Made by a program: the position numbers and the translations under genes. A model generated the notes under the pieces. That model ran no database searches. It was not told where the DNA came from and saw only the letters and a program-made list of their open reading frames with translations. Positions 1 to 6,829 of a stretch of 7,888 nt of DNA are shown piece by piece (positions within the stretch are counted from its first letter, which is position 1; each line of letters opens with the position of its first letter). The stretch comes from an uncultured Burkholderiales bacterium (GTDB lineage Bacteria > Pseudomonadota > Gammaproteobacteria > Burkholderiales > Burkholderiaceae_C), in NCBI GenBank assembly GCA_937897495.1, contig CALCBL010000590.1, positions 1-7,888 of the forward strand, read 5' to 3'.

Positions 1-1616
1 AAGGCGTTACCAATCTTTTCGGCAATCCTGGCACCACAGAGTTGCCCATCATGGAGGCCTTGCCAGACTACCCCCAACTAAAGTTCGTTTTGGGCCTGCA
101 AGAATCTGTTGTCATGGGCATGGCCGACGGCTTTGCAAGAGCCTCACGCAAGCTCACTGCCGCCAATGTGCATGTGGCGCCCGGACTTGGCAATGCCATG
201 GGCGCTTTGTACAACGCCAAATTCTCTGGCTCGCCTGTCATTCTTACCGCAGGCCAACAAGAGCAAGGCCATGGCCTGCTAGAACCCTTGCTCTACGACG
301 ACCTGGCCAGCATGGCGGCCCCCTTGGTTAAATGGTCCATTGAAGTCACTAGGTTGCAAGACCTGCCGCTCATCATGCGCCGCGCAGCCAAGATTGCCAT
401 GACGCCCCCCACAGGGCCAGTCTTCATCAGTTTGCCATGCGATATTCTGAATGACATGGCCGATATTGAATTGGGCCAATCGGTGCGCATTGACAACAGG
501 GTCAGGCCCTCCGATGCATCCTTAAGCGAATTGGCCAATGCGCTACTTTCTGCCAAAAATCCCGTCATTATTTCTGGCAAAGAACTCAATACCCCACAAG
601 CTTTTGCAGATGCCGCAGAGTTGGCCACTTTAATGGGGGCAGGTGTGTTTCAAGAGTCTGTGCCCTACAGCACCAGTTTTTCTACATCGCACCCGCATTA
701 CCTTGGCATGCTCACACGCAACCAAGACAATGTGCGCAAAACCCTAGATCCCTTCGATCTGGTTTTATGTTTGGGCGCCGATTTGCTTCGCATGTCGGTT
801 TACAGCCCCACCGAGCCTTTGCCCACTCACTCACGCGTTGTTCATGTCAGTGACCGCAGCTGGGAGTTAGGCAAAAACTACAGAACCGAATTGGCCGTGC
901 AAGCCAATGTCGCCGAAACATTGCCAGCACTGCTGGCCTTGCTTCGCTCACGCACAGACGCCCATTACCAAGCGCAAGCACAAGCGCGTTCCCAAGCATT
1001 GGCCGCACAAAACTGGACCACTCAACGCCAGAAATCAGTCACCCAAGTTTTAACGCAAAGCGCAGCGCGCCCCATGTCGGCCGCTACGTTTGCCATGCAC
1101 ATTAGCGCGCAACTCACACCCGATGTCATTGTGGTTGAAGAGGCCTTAACCTCTACCTTCCCACTGCCGCAGTTTTTGCATCAGCACCATCCCGACAGCT
1201 TTTTTGGTTTGGCCAGTGGCGGCTTGGGTTTTGCCATTCCGGGCGCGGTGGGTGTCAGCATGGCCAAACCCTCTAGGCCCGTGGTGGCCATTGTGGGAGA
1301 CGGCAGCGCTATGTATGGCATTCAAGGCCTTTGGACAGCCGTGCATTTCAAGCTGCCCATTACCTATGTCATTGCCAACAACAGAGGCTATCGCATCATC
1401 AAAGAACGGCTTGTTTCAATGCAAGGCACTGACCGATTCATTGGCATGGACATGGACAATCCTGCCATTGACTATTGCCAATTGGCGCAGTCAATGGGCA
1501 TGCGCGCTGTCAAAGTATCCAACCCCGCTGACCTAGACACTGCGCTCAAAGCCGGCATTCAAAGTGGCCAACCCAATCTCATTGAGGTCATGGTGTCTAA
1601 CGGATTTGGCAACTAA
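1..1616 (+). CDS. ThDP-dependent decarboxylase/lyase, benzoylformate-decarboxylase-like (5' partial)
   Basis: The frame is open to the left edge (first full codon at base 3) and begins GVTNLFGNPGTTE, the start of the pyrimidine-binding domain, so roughly 15 residues are missing and the start codon is outside the window. The order is PYR domain (visible residues about 1-170), central domain (about 190-320) and PP domain (about 370-537). LQES carries the glutamate that activates ThDP (codon 102-104). NVHVAPG carries a histidine (171-173) matching His70 of Pseudomonas benzoylformate decarboxylase. GDGS at 1296-1307, followed by NN, is the Mg/ThDP-binding motif. By my from-memory alignment, Ser26 of that enzyme is Thr here and the second catalytic histidine (His281) is Ser (codon 795-797). 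The family cleaves 2-oxoacids or related acyl compounds in the cytoplasm. The natural substrate is unknown, and an acyl-CoA lyase or other ThDP lyase is possible. It is probably cotranscribed with the thiolase-like gene 19 bases downstream. Confidence 0.88.
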   Translation, partial: GVTNLFGNPGTTELPIMEALPDYPQLKFVLGLQESVVMGMADGFARASRKLTAANVHVAPGLGNAMGALYNAKFSGSPVILTAGQQEQGHGLLEPLLYDDLASMAAPLVKWSIEVTRLQDLPLIMRRAAKIAMTPPTGPVFISLPCDILNDMADIELGQSVRIDNRVRPSDASLSELANALLSAKNPVIISGKELNTPQAFADAAELATLMGAGVFQESVPYSTSFSTSHPHYLGMLTRNQDNVRKTLDPFDLVLCLGADLLRMSVYSPTEPLPTHSRVVHVSDRSWELGKNYRTELAVQANVAETLPALLALLRSRTDAHYQAQAQARSQALAAQNWTTQRQKSVTQVLTQSAARPMSAATFAMHISAQLTPDVIVVEEALTSTFPLPQFLHQHHPDSFFGLASGGLGFAIPGAVGVSMAKPSRPVVAIVGDGSAMYGIQGLWTAVHFKLPITYVIANNRGYRIIKERLVSMQGTDRFIGMDMDNPAIDYCQLAQSMGMRAVKVSNPADLDTALKAGIQSGQPNLIEVMVSNGFGN

Positions 1617-1635
1617 CACCTAACGAAAATTGAAT

Positions 1636-2802
1636 ATGACCATTAGAGGAAAAGCCTGTATTGCAGGCGCCTACGAACACCCGACGCGCAAGGCGCCCGA
1701 CAAAACTGTGGCACAGCTGCATGCCGAGTGCGCTCAAGGTGCACTGGCCGATGCCGGACTGAGCCTTCACGACGTCGATGGCTATTTTTGTGCGGGTGAT
1801 GCGCCAGGCCTTGGCGCCCTTAGCATGGCCGATTACATGGGGCTGCAGTGCCGGCATGTAGATTCAACCGACACAGGTGGATCGTCTTACCTTTTGCATG
1901 TTTCGCACGCAGCACAAGCCATTGCAGCAGGCAAGTGCAACGTTGCACTCATCACGCTTGCAGGCCGTCCCCGCTCAGAATCAAGCTCTGGCACCCAGCC
2001 CCGAAACTGGGGCCAAAACGTGCCCGACGAGCCCTTCGAGTTGCCCTATGGCGTGGTCACTGTCAACAACTATGCCTTGGTGGCAGCGCGCCACATGCAT
2101 GACTGGGGCACCACGTCCGAGCAGTTGGCTTGGATCAAAGTGGCCGCGTCTCATCACGCTCAGCACAATCCAAACGCCATGCTCCGTGATGTGGTCACAG
2201 TTGCAGACGTGCTTGCATCACCCATGATTTCAGATCCGCTGCACCGCTTAGACTGCTGCGTGGTCAGCGACGGCGGAGGCGCGCTAATCGTTACGCGGCC
2301 CGAAATTGCCAAATCACTCAAGCGCCCCATTGTTTCTGTTCGGGGTGCCGGTGAAGCCTTAAAGGGCCCTCGCGGTGGCCGCGTAGATTTATCGTACTCA
2401 GCCGCAGCATGGTCCGGCAAAACAGCCTTTGAAGAAGCTGTCCTCACCCCCGCAGACATTCAATACGCTTCCATTTACGACAGCTTCACCATCACGGTGC
2501 TTATGCAACTAGAAGACTTGGGCTTTTGTAAAAAAGGCGAAGGCGGGCGCTTTGTAGCCGATGGCAATTTAATTTCGGGGGTGGGCAAATTGCCTTTCAA
2601 TACCGATGGCGGCGGCTTGTGCAACAACCATCCTTCAAACCGAGGTGGCATGACCAAGGTCATTGAAGCTGTGCGTCAATTGCGCGGCGAGGCGCACCCA
2701 CAGGTTCAAGTTAAAAACTGCGGCATTGCACTGGCACAAGGCATGGGCGGCCAGCTGGGTTCTAGGCATGGCAGCGCCACACTCATACTCGAGAGGCAAT
2801 AA
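1636..2802 (+). CDS. Thiolase-fold protein without catalytic cysteines (Ltp2/SCP2-thiolase-like)
   Basis: A 388-residue protein, the normal length for a thiolase-family member. ATG 1636 is preferred over an in-frame TTG at 1630; neither has a clear Shine-Dalgarno. Where biosynthetic and degradative thiolases have the nucleophilic Cys, this protein reads DTGGSS (residues 79-84). Where they have the second Cys, it reads QGMGGQLGSRHG (about 368-379). The NxxGG...HP element is retained (N322, H332), and a YDSFT motif starts at Y281. This pattern is typical of the thiolase-like proteins that pair with DUF35 proteins, including Ltp2, which performs retro-aldol cleavage of a steroid side-chain CoA thioester. 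The next gene encodes exactly such a DUF35 partner, 4 bases after the stop. I infer a two-protein complex acting on a CoA thioester, more likely a C-C lyase than a Claisen thiolase. The substrate is not known. Confidence 0.87.
   Translation: MTIRGKACIAGAYEHPTRKAPDKTVAQLHAECAQGALADAGLSLHDVDGYFCAGDAPGLGALSMADYMGLQCRHVDSTDTGGSSYLLHVSHAAQAIAAGKCNVALITLAGRPRSESSSGTQPRNWGQNVPDEPFELPYGVVTVNNYALVAARHMHDWGTTSEQLAWIKVAASHHAQHNPNAMLRDVVTVADVLASPMISDPLHRLDCCVVSDGGGALIVTRPEIAKSLKRPIVSVRGAGEALKGPRGGRVDLSYSAAAWSGKTAFEEAVLTPADIQYASIYDSFTITVLMQLEDLGFCKKGEGGRFVADGNLISGVGKLPFNTDGGGLCNNHPSNRGGMTKVIEAVRQLRGEAHPQVQVKNCGIALAQGMGGQLGSRHGSATLILERQ
2791..2796 (+). promoter_or_regulatory. Ribosome binding site of the DUF35 gene
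   Basis: GAGAGG lies 10 bases before ATG 2807, inside the last codons of the thiolase-like gene. It supports ATG 2807 over the longer in-frame extension beginning at 2663, and it suggests translational coupling of the two proteins. Confidence 0.55.
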
Positions 2803-2806
2803 AGCC

Positions 2807-3220
2807 ATGACAACACCCTATCAAGAACGAGCATTTTCAGAGCCCGTCATCTACCCAGACAACGAGGTGCTGTGGCAATCGGCCTCCAAGGGCATACTGA
2901 TGCTCAAGCGCTGTCAATCATGCAATGAGTTTCATTGGTACCCAAGACCTGTTTGCCCCCTGTGCGGAAGCTCCGACACGTTTTGGTTTCAGGCCAGTGG
3001 CAAGGGCACGATCTATTCTGTCACCGTCACCCGAAGGGCTGGTCCTGTTCCGTTTGCGTTGGCCTACGTCACTTTGGAAGAGGGCATTACCATGATGAGC
3101 AACATCGTGGATTGCGATCTAGACACCCTTCAAATAGGTGACAAGGTAGAAGTGGTGTTTAAGAGCAGCCCTGCAGGGCAGGCTGTGCCGATGTTCAGAC
3201 CCGCGCAGCCACACACTTAA
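2807..3220 (+). CDS. Zn-ribbon/OB-fold (DUF35) protein, thiolase partner
   Basis: A 137-residue protein. An N-terminal helical segment is followed by a rubredoxin-like zinc ribbon with two CxxC pairs (C36/C39 and C50/C53) and then an OB-fold (about 60-130), the standard DUF35 architecture. In characterised cases (for example ChsH2 with Ltp2) the DUF35 protein binds a thiolase-like enzyme and is needed for its activity, probably by contacting the acyl-CoA. All four zinc ligands are present. The ATG lies 4 bases after the thiolase-like stop, and the ribosome binding site is inside that gene, so coupled translation in a fixed ratio is likely. The reading frame extends upstream to 2663 without a stop, but that part overlaps the conserved thiolase C-terminus and is not expected to be translated. 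The stop codon is 5 bases from the stop of the convergent Bug gene. Confidence 0.9.
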   Translation: MTTPYQERAFSEPVIYPDNEVLWQSASKGILMLKRCQSCNEFHWYPRPVCPLCGSSDTFWFQASGKGTIYSVTVTRRAGPVPFALAYVTLEEGITMMSNIVDCDLDTLQIGDKVEVVFKSSPAGQAVPMFRPAQPHT

Positions 3221-3225
3221 ATTAT

Positions 3226-3250
3226 TTATTCAGGCTTCATGCCTGCCTCG
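3226..3250 (-). terminator. Weak hairpin at the end of the Bug operon
   Basis: On the - strand, CAGGC-ATGAA-GCCTG (bases 3245-3231) forms a 5-bp stem with a 5-base loop over the last codons of the Bug gene, followed by the AT-rich stretch AATAAATAATTTAA. It has no run of Ts, so it is at best a weak intrinsic terminator. It is the only candidate between the two convergent transcription units. Confidence 0.22.
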
Positions 3251-4194
3251 GCAAATGCTTTTCCCCAAGCACCTAGCTGATCTTGAACAAACAGGCCAAG
3301 CTCTCCAGGCGTAGAGCCACCCAAATCAAATCCTAGTTTGTCAATGCGGTCACGAATTTCTGGTTTGGCCATGGCAGCATTGAGCTCTTTGTTCATCCGC
3401 ATCGTAATGTCAGCAGGCAATTTGGCAGGACCAAAAAGCGCAGCCCAAGTGGCGGCAGGCAAGACAGGAAGTCCTGCTTCTTGGGCGGTAGGCACATTGG
3501 GCAACTGGCTGAAGCGAGTGGGTAACAACATGGCCATGGCTTTTAGCTTGCCTTCCTTGATGTGCTGCAGTGTGCTAATGGGCGTGGCAAAAGTTAGCTG
3601 AACATGACCCCCTAAGATGTCCGAAATGGCAGGCGCCTCGCCTTTGTAGTTGATCAAATTCATGTCAACTTTGGCATCTAGCTTCATGCGTGTGTGCATG
3701 AGCTGCGTTACGCCGCTGTAGCTACCGTAGTTGACTTTGCCAGGATTGGCGCGCGAATAGTTCAACAGCTCGGCCACATTTTGCGCGGGCACAGCAGGGC
3801 TGGTAACCAACACATAAATATACCGCCCCACCAGCGAAACTGGCGTGAAGCTTTTAACGGCGTCGTAGGGCGGGTTCTTTTTGAGCAAGGGCACTTGCAT
3901 CATGGGCGTGTTGGAAGCCAAGAAAAAAGTGTAACCATCGGGTTCAGCCCTGGCCACAAACTCGCCTGCAATTGCGCCATCTGCGCCGGGGCGGTTTTCA
4001 ACCAAAACAGGTTGCCCCAAGGACGCGGTCATCGATTGCGCCAAGATGCGGGCCACGGCATCTGTGGAGCCACCTGGGGGGAATTGCAAAACAATGCGAA
4101 TTGGTTTGGATGGCCAAGCCTGCGCCATAGCCCAAGGCGCCATCAAAGCAAGGCAGACAAAAATGAGAAACTGGTGAAGATATTTTTTCAACAT
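3226..4194 (-). CDS. Bug/TctC-family periplasmic solute-binding protein
   Basis: A 322-residue protein of normal length for the family. MLKKYLHQFL, a hydrophobic stretch and WAMA (residues 1-24) form a Sec signal peptide, probably cut after A24. Family signatures follow: KPIRIVLQFPPGGSTD (30-45), ENRPGADGA (66-74) and PDGYT (85-89), the loops that hold the ligand's carboxylate through backbone and ordered water contacts in characterised Bug proteins. The role is capture of a carboxylated organic acid in the periplasm for a tripartite tricarboxylate transporter or for signalling. No TctA/TctB membrane subunits are in the window, so it must use a partner elsewhere or act as an orphan receptor. 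AGGT 8 bases before ATG 4194 is a modest ribosome binding site. It lies 92 bases downstream of the other Bug gene, probably in the same operon. The ligand is not predictable. Confidence 0.93.
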   Translation of the reverse strand: MLKKYLHQFLIFVCLALMAPWAMAQAWPSKPIRIVLQFPPGGSTDAVARILAQSMTASLGQPVLVENRPGADGAIAGEFVARAEPDGYTFFLASNTPMMQVPLLKKNPPYDAVKSFTPVSLVGRYIYVLVTSPAVPAQNVAELLNYSRANPGKVNYGSYSGVTQLMHTRMKLDAKVDMNLINYKGEAPAISDILGGHVQLTFATPISTLQHIKEGKLKAMAMLLPTRFSQLPNVPTAQEAGLPVLPAATWAALFGPAKLPADITMRMNKELNAAMAKPEIRDRIDKLGFDLGGSTPGELGLFVQDQLGAWGKAFAEAGMKPE

Positions 4195-4286
4195 GATGTG
4201 CTACCTGTTAATTGATGAGAAAACTATTCCATAAAAATCTTCAATGCACTGCAGGGAATACCCGTGAGGTAGACCCCCACAGGCTG

Positions 4287-5258
4287 TCAATCAAACTTGA
4301 TACCCGACTCTTTGATGACCTGAGCCCATCGGGTTTTTTCGGCGGCAATAAAAGTACCCAGTGCCTCAGGCTGCGCAGTACGAACTTCAGTGCCCAACAC
4401 CGCCAACTTCTCGCGCATTTCTGGCGTGGCCAAAATTTTGGCAACCTCTGCATTCAACTTGCTCACTACATCTCGAGGAGTGCCCGCAGGTGCTAGCAAA
4501 CCTTGGTACGAGCCAGTTTCAAAACCAGGCAAAGTTTCTGCAATGGTTGGAACCTCAGGTGCCGAGCCCACACGCTGCGCACTAGAAATAGCCAAAGCCC
4601 GAATACGCCCAGACTTCATAGTGGGGTACGTGGCCAACATGCCATTCATGATCACATTGGCTTGACCGCTGGCCACATCGGCCACCGCTTGTGAGCCGCC
4701 CTTGTACGGAATGTAGGCCCAATTTATGCCAGTGCGTTGCGCAAATGCAATGCCTGCCAAATGCGGTGCGCCGCCAGTGCCAGAAATTGCGAAGTTGAGT
4801 TTGCCAGGGTTGGCCTTGGCATAGTCAATGAGCTCCTTCACAGTGTTCACCGGCACAGAAGGGTGTACGCCAAATGCGTGAGGCGAATAAGACACCATGC
4901 CCACCGGTGAAAAATCTTTCACCACGTCATAGGGAATGTTGGGGTACACGCTGGGATTGATGGCCAAAGCGCCGACGTCTGACAGCAACAAGGTGTAACC
5001 ATCGGGTGCCGATTTGGCCACATGGTCTGCGCCAACATTGCCATTGGCACCGGCGCGGTTATCAACCACCACGGGCTGGCCCCAAGACTCGGTTAACTTT
5101 TGGCCAATGGTGCGCGCCAAAATATCAGAGGTGCCGCCAGCAGCGAAGGGCACCACGATGCGAATGGCTTTGGCGGGAAATGCGGTTTGCGCTTGAACAG
5201 CAGTGACGGCCGTGAGTGCCACACCGATGAGTGTTGAGCAGGCTAGTTTTTTGAACAT
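4287..5258 (-). CDS. Bug/TctC-family periplasmic solute-binding protein
   Basis: A 323-residue protein. MFKKLACSTLIGVALTAVTA followed by VQA forms a signal peptide, likely cut after A23. The mature part carries the same landmarks at the same positions as the other Bug protein: AIRIVVPFAAGGTSD (31-45), DNRAGANGNVG (66-76) and APDGYT (84-89). The ligand-contact loops differ (FAAGGTS against FPPGGST), and the two proteins diverge clearly along their length. They are therefore paralogues with probably different ligands or affinities, not a recent duplication. The ATG at 5258 has a strong ribosome binding site 7 bases upstream. The gene lies 56 bases downstream of the enolase-superfamily gene on the same strand, so the enzyme and its putative substrate receptor are probably co-expressed. 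No transporter membrane genes are present. As for the family in general, the ligand is presumably a carboxylic acid. Confidence 0.94.
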   Translation of the reverse strand: MFKKLACSTLIGVALTAVTAVQAQTAFPAKAIRIVVPFAAGGTSDILARTIGQKLTESWGQPVVVDNRAGANGNVGADHVAKSAPDGYTLLLSDVGALAINPSVYPNIPYDVVKDFSPVGMVSYSPHAFGVHPSVPVNTVKELIDYAKANPGKLNFAISGTGGAPHLAGIAFAQRTGINWAYIPYKGGSQAVADVASGQANVIMNGMLATYPTMKSGRIRALAISSAQRVGSAPEVPTIAETLPGFETGSYQGLLAPAGTPRDVVSKLNAEVAKILATPEMREKLAVLGTEVRTAQPEALGTFIAAEKTRWAQVIKESGIKFD

Positions 5259-5265
5259 GAAAGTG

Positions 5266-5273
5266 TCTCCTTT
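5266..5273 (-). promoter_or_regulatory. Strong ribosome binding site of the Bug gene at 4287-5258
   Basis: The - strand reads AAAGGAGA, a near-perfect anti-16S match, 7 bases before ATG 5258. It fixes the start of this gene and is the strongest translation signal in the window, fitting an abundant periplasmic receptor. Confidence 0.8.
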
Positions 5274-5314
5274 AAATTTTTTGTCTTAAACGCAATTGTG
5301 ATGCATTATTTGAT

Positions 5315-6460
5315 TCAACTGCGGTACTTGTCCAAGATGCTTCGATCTACTTCGATGCCAAGGCCAGGCTTTGTAGGAATATTCACCCAACCATCAACCA
5401 ACTCAATGGGCGAGGTAGTCAGTTGCTGGCGGAAGGGGTGAGAAGATCGGTCGTATTCAAGAAGTGGTTGCTGTGCAAACAAAGAATGATGCGCCACAGG
5501 CAGCGCTGCAATCAGTTGAAGCGATGCAGCCTGCGCAACGGCCGAACCCCAAACATGCGGATTGACTTGAACACCATGCGACTGAGCCAGCGCCACGATA
5601 TGACGGCCTGCGCTAATGCCGCCACAAGAACCCAAATCGGGTTGAGCAATGTCCAGGCCACCCGCACCAAGCAACTCGCGATAGCCATAAAGCGTGTGCT
5701 CGTTTTCACCACCGGCAATGGGCATGCTGAGCTTTTGCCTCATTTCTACATAGCCCTGAATATCTTCAGGCACCACCGGTTCTTCGTACCAAAGAAGGTC
5801 AAATGCTTCGAGTGCTCGCCCAAGACGCAATGCCTCAGCGCGGCCATAAGCATGGTTGGTGTCAATCATTAACTTAATGGGCTTGCCCTGAATTGCTTTG
5901 CCAATGGCGTTCATGCACGCAATGTCATCGTCAACACCGTAGCCAAGTTTGACTTTCATGTGGGTGAATCCAGCCTCGAAATGCCGAATGGCCTCTTCTG
6001 CCAAACGCTGCGCTTCACCTTGCCCTTTGATGCGATAAAAGCCGGTTGCATAGGGTTTGACTTGAAGCCGAAAGGCGCCCCCCAACAACTTGTAAATGGG
6101 TTGACCGTAAAACTTGCCCGCAATATCCCAGAGCGCAATGTCCACGGCACTGATGCCAGAGATGACCGAACCTTTGCGACCAAAATCGCGCGTCATGTTG
6201 TACATGCGGTGCCACAGCACTTCAATGTCCAGCGGATCGGCGCCAATGACCAACGGCTTTAAGGCCTTGTCAATCACAGTTGCAGCAATTTCTGGAGGCT
6301 CAAGTCCTTGCGCAAACGATTCCCCCCAGCCGCTAATGCCCTCATCTGTCAAAACCTCAATCAGAGTAGCCGATCGTTGCTTCACCCAACCCTGAGAAAA
6401 AGCAAAGGGCTCAGCAAGAGGACTCTTGAGAACATGAATTTGGATGTCGGTAATTTTCAT
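5315..6460 (-). CDS. Mandelate racemase/muconate lactonizing enzyme-family protein (enolase superfamily)
   Basis: With start ATG 6460 (MKITDIQIHVLKSPL, the usual family N-terminus) the protein is 381 residues. It has an N-terminal alpha/beta capping domain (about 1-125) followed by a TIM-barrel. All mandelate-racemase subgroup residues are visible: KVK (K169, K171), metal ligands D200 (MIDTNH), E226 (WYEEP) and E252 (GGENE), the D275/H302 dyad (QPD, NPHVWGS), and a likely E335 matching Glu317. These enzymes abstract the alpha proton of a carboxylate, giving racemisation, or dehydration of acid sugars. I cannot tell which applies. A TTG at 6508 would add 16 residues, but these would be encoded by the palindromic element and are rejected. 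No Shine-Dalgarno precedes ATG 6460, and the element starts 13 bases upstream, so expression may depend on or have been altered by it. First gene of an apparent operon with the two Bug genes. Confidence 0.9.
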   Translation of the reverse strand: MKITDIQIHVLKSPLAEPFAFSQGWVKQRSATLIEVLTDEGISGWGESFAQGLEPPEIAATVIDKALKPLVIGADPLDIEVLWHRMYNMTRDFGRKGSVISGISAVDIALWDIAGKFYGQPIYKLLGGAFRLQVKPYATGFYRIKGQGEAQRLAEEAIRHFEAGFTHMKVKLGYGVDDDIACMNAIGKAIQGKPIKLMIDTNHAYGRAEALRLGRALEAFDLLWYEEPVVPEDIQGYVEMRQKLSMPIAGGENEHTLYGYRELLGAGGLDIAQPDLGSCGGISAGRHIVALAQSHGVQVNPHVWGSAVAQAASLQLIAALPVAHHSLFAQQPLLEYDRSSHPFRQQLTTSPIELVDGWVNIPTKPGLGIEVDRSILDKYRS

Positions 6461-6473
6461 GGTGTGTGAAGTC

Positions 6474-6630
6474 AAATTAATTGGGGTCAGAGCAACATTA
6501 ATTTCCAATCTAAAGGGCTAAAGGCTAAGGGGGGCTGAACGATTTGTGGTACTCCACCATGAGGAAGCCCCCCTTAGCCTTTATCACCTTTGATTGACCA
6601 AATTAATGTTGATCTGACCCCAATTATTTT
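6474..6630. repeat. Nested palindromic element (MITE/REP-like)
   Basis: Outer arms 6474-6503 and 6601-6630 are inverted repeats matching at 28 of 30 positions, with the core TAATTGGGGTCAGA. Inner arms 6519-6536 and 6566-6583 (TAAAGGCTAAGGGGGGCT) match at 18 of 18. The stretches joining them (CAATCTAAAGG against CAATCAAAGG) pair except for a bulge, so the whole can fold into one long hairpin with a 29-base loop. That loop contains a smaller hairpin, GTGG-TACT-CCAC, at 6546-6557. There is no open reading frame of note inside. The form suggests a small non-autonomous mobile element or an extragenic palindrome. From memory, AATTGGGGTCAGA-type ends recur beside IS200-like/REP-associated transposase genes in Proteobacteria, but I could not verify this here. 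It could also work as a bidirectional transcription barrier. Confidence 0.8.
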
Positions 6631-6634
6631 CTGG

Positions 6635-6652
6635 GTGGCAATTTTTTGCCAC
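6635..6652. repeat. Short perfect hairpin
   Basis: GTGGCAA-TTTT-TTGCCAC is a perfect 7-bp inverted repeat with a 4-base loop, 4 bases beyond the palindromic element. It is followed by TTTACG without a T-run, so it is not a typical terminator. It could be a protein-binding site or an RNA stem. Confidence 0.5.
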
Positions 6653-6684
6653 TTTACGTTGGCATTGTTTATGCTTAGTTGTTG

Positions 6685-6758
6685 GTGATTGGCTGATTTC
6701 TTGACATTCAATTTTTATTGAGCACTTTTGCATCAGGTCTAACGAGACAGCCAATCAC
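6685..6758. repeat. 11-bp inverted repeat upstream of the 6830 gene
   Basis: GTGATTGGCTG (6685-6695) and CAGCCAATCAC (6748-6758) are perfect inverted copies 52 bases apart. Between them are a consensus -35 box (TTGACA, 6701-6706) with no good -10 at 16-18 bases, and a small palindrome TCAAT-TTTT-ATTGA (6708-6721). A paired operator, an RNA structure or remnants of an element end are all possible. The rest of the gap to 6829 is AT-rich, and I see no other structure in it. Confidence 0.45.
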
Positions 6759-6829
6759 TTATTTTGAAATCCTTGCAAACAGAAGAGGTTTAGACACACA
6801 GTTATTTAAGATCGAAAGGCGTCCGCACC

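Noticed and set aside
42..44. TTG at 42 as the start of the ThDP enzyme
   Set aside because: The frame continues upstream to base 3 and encodes GVTNLFGNPGTTE, conserved family sequence, so the gene simply begins outside the window.
2663..2806. 48-residue N-terminal extension of the DUF35 protein
   Set aside because: It overlaps the conserved C-terminus of the thiolase-like gene, does not resemble the DUF35 family, and ATG 2807 has its own ribosome binding site.
3694..4215. 173-residue + strand frame opposite the Bug gene
   Set aside because: It is the antisense shadow of a confident Bug gene, with a His/Asn/Gly-rich composition and no family resemblance.
4195..4286. Terminator between the two Bug genes
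   Set aside because: Only an imperfect stem (GTGGGGGT / ACCTCAC on the - strand) without a T-run is present; continued transcription is more likely.
5423..5872. 149-residue + strand frame opposite the racemase-family gene
   Set aside because: It is antisense to conserved barrel motifs of the real gene and resembles no protein family.
6701..6729. Sigma-70 promoter at TTGACA upstream of the small gene
   Set aside because: The -35 is perfect, but no acceptable -10 occurs 16-18 bases downstream, so it is not listed as a promoter.
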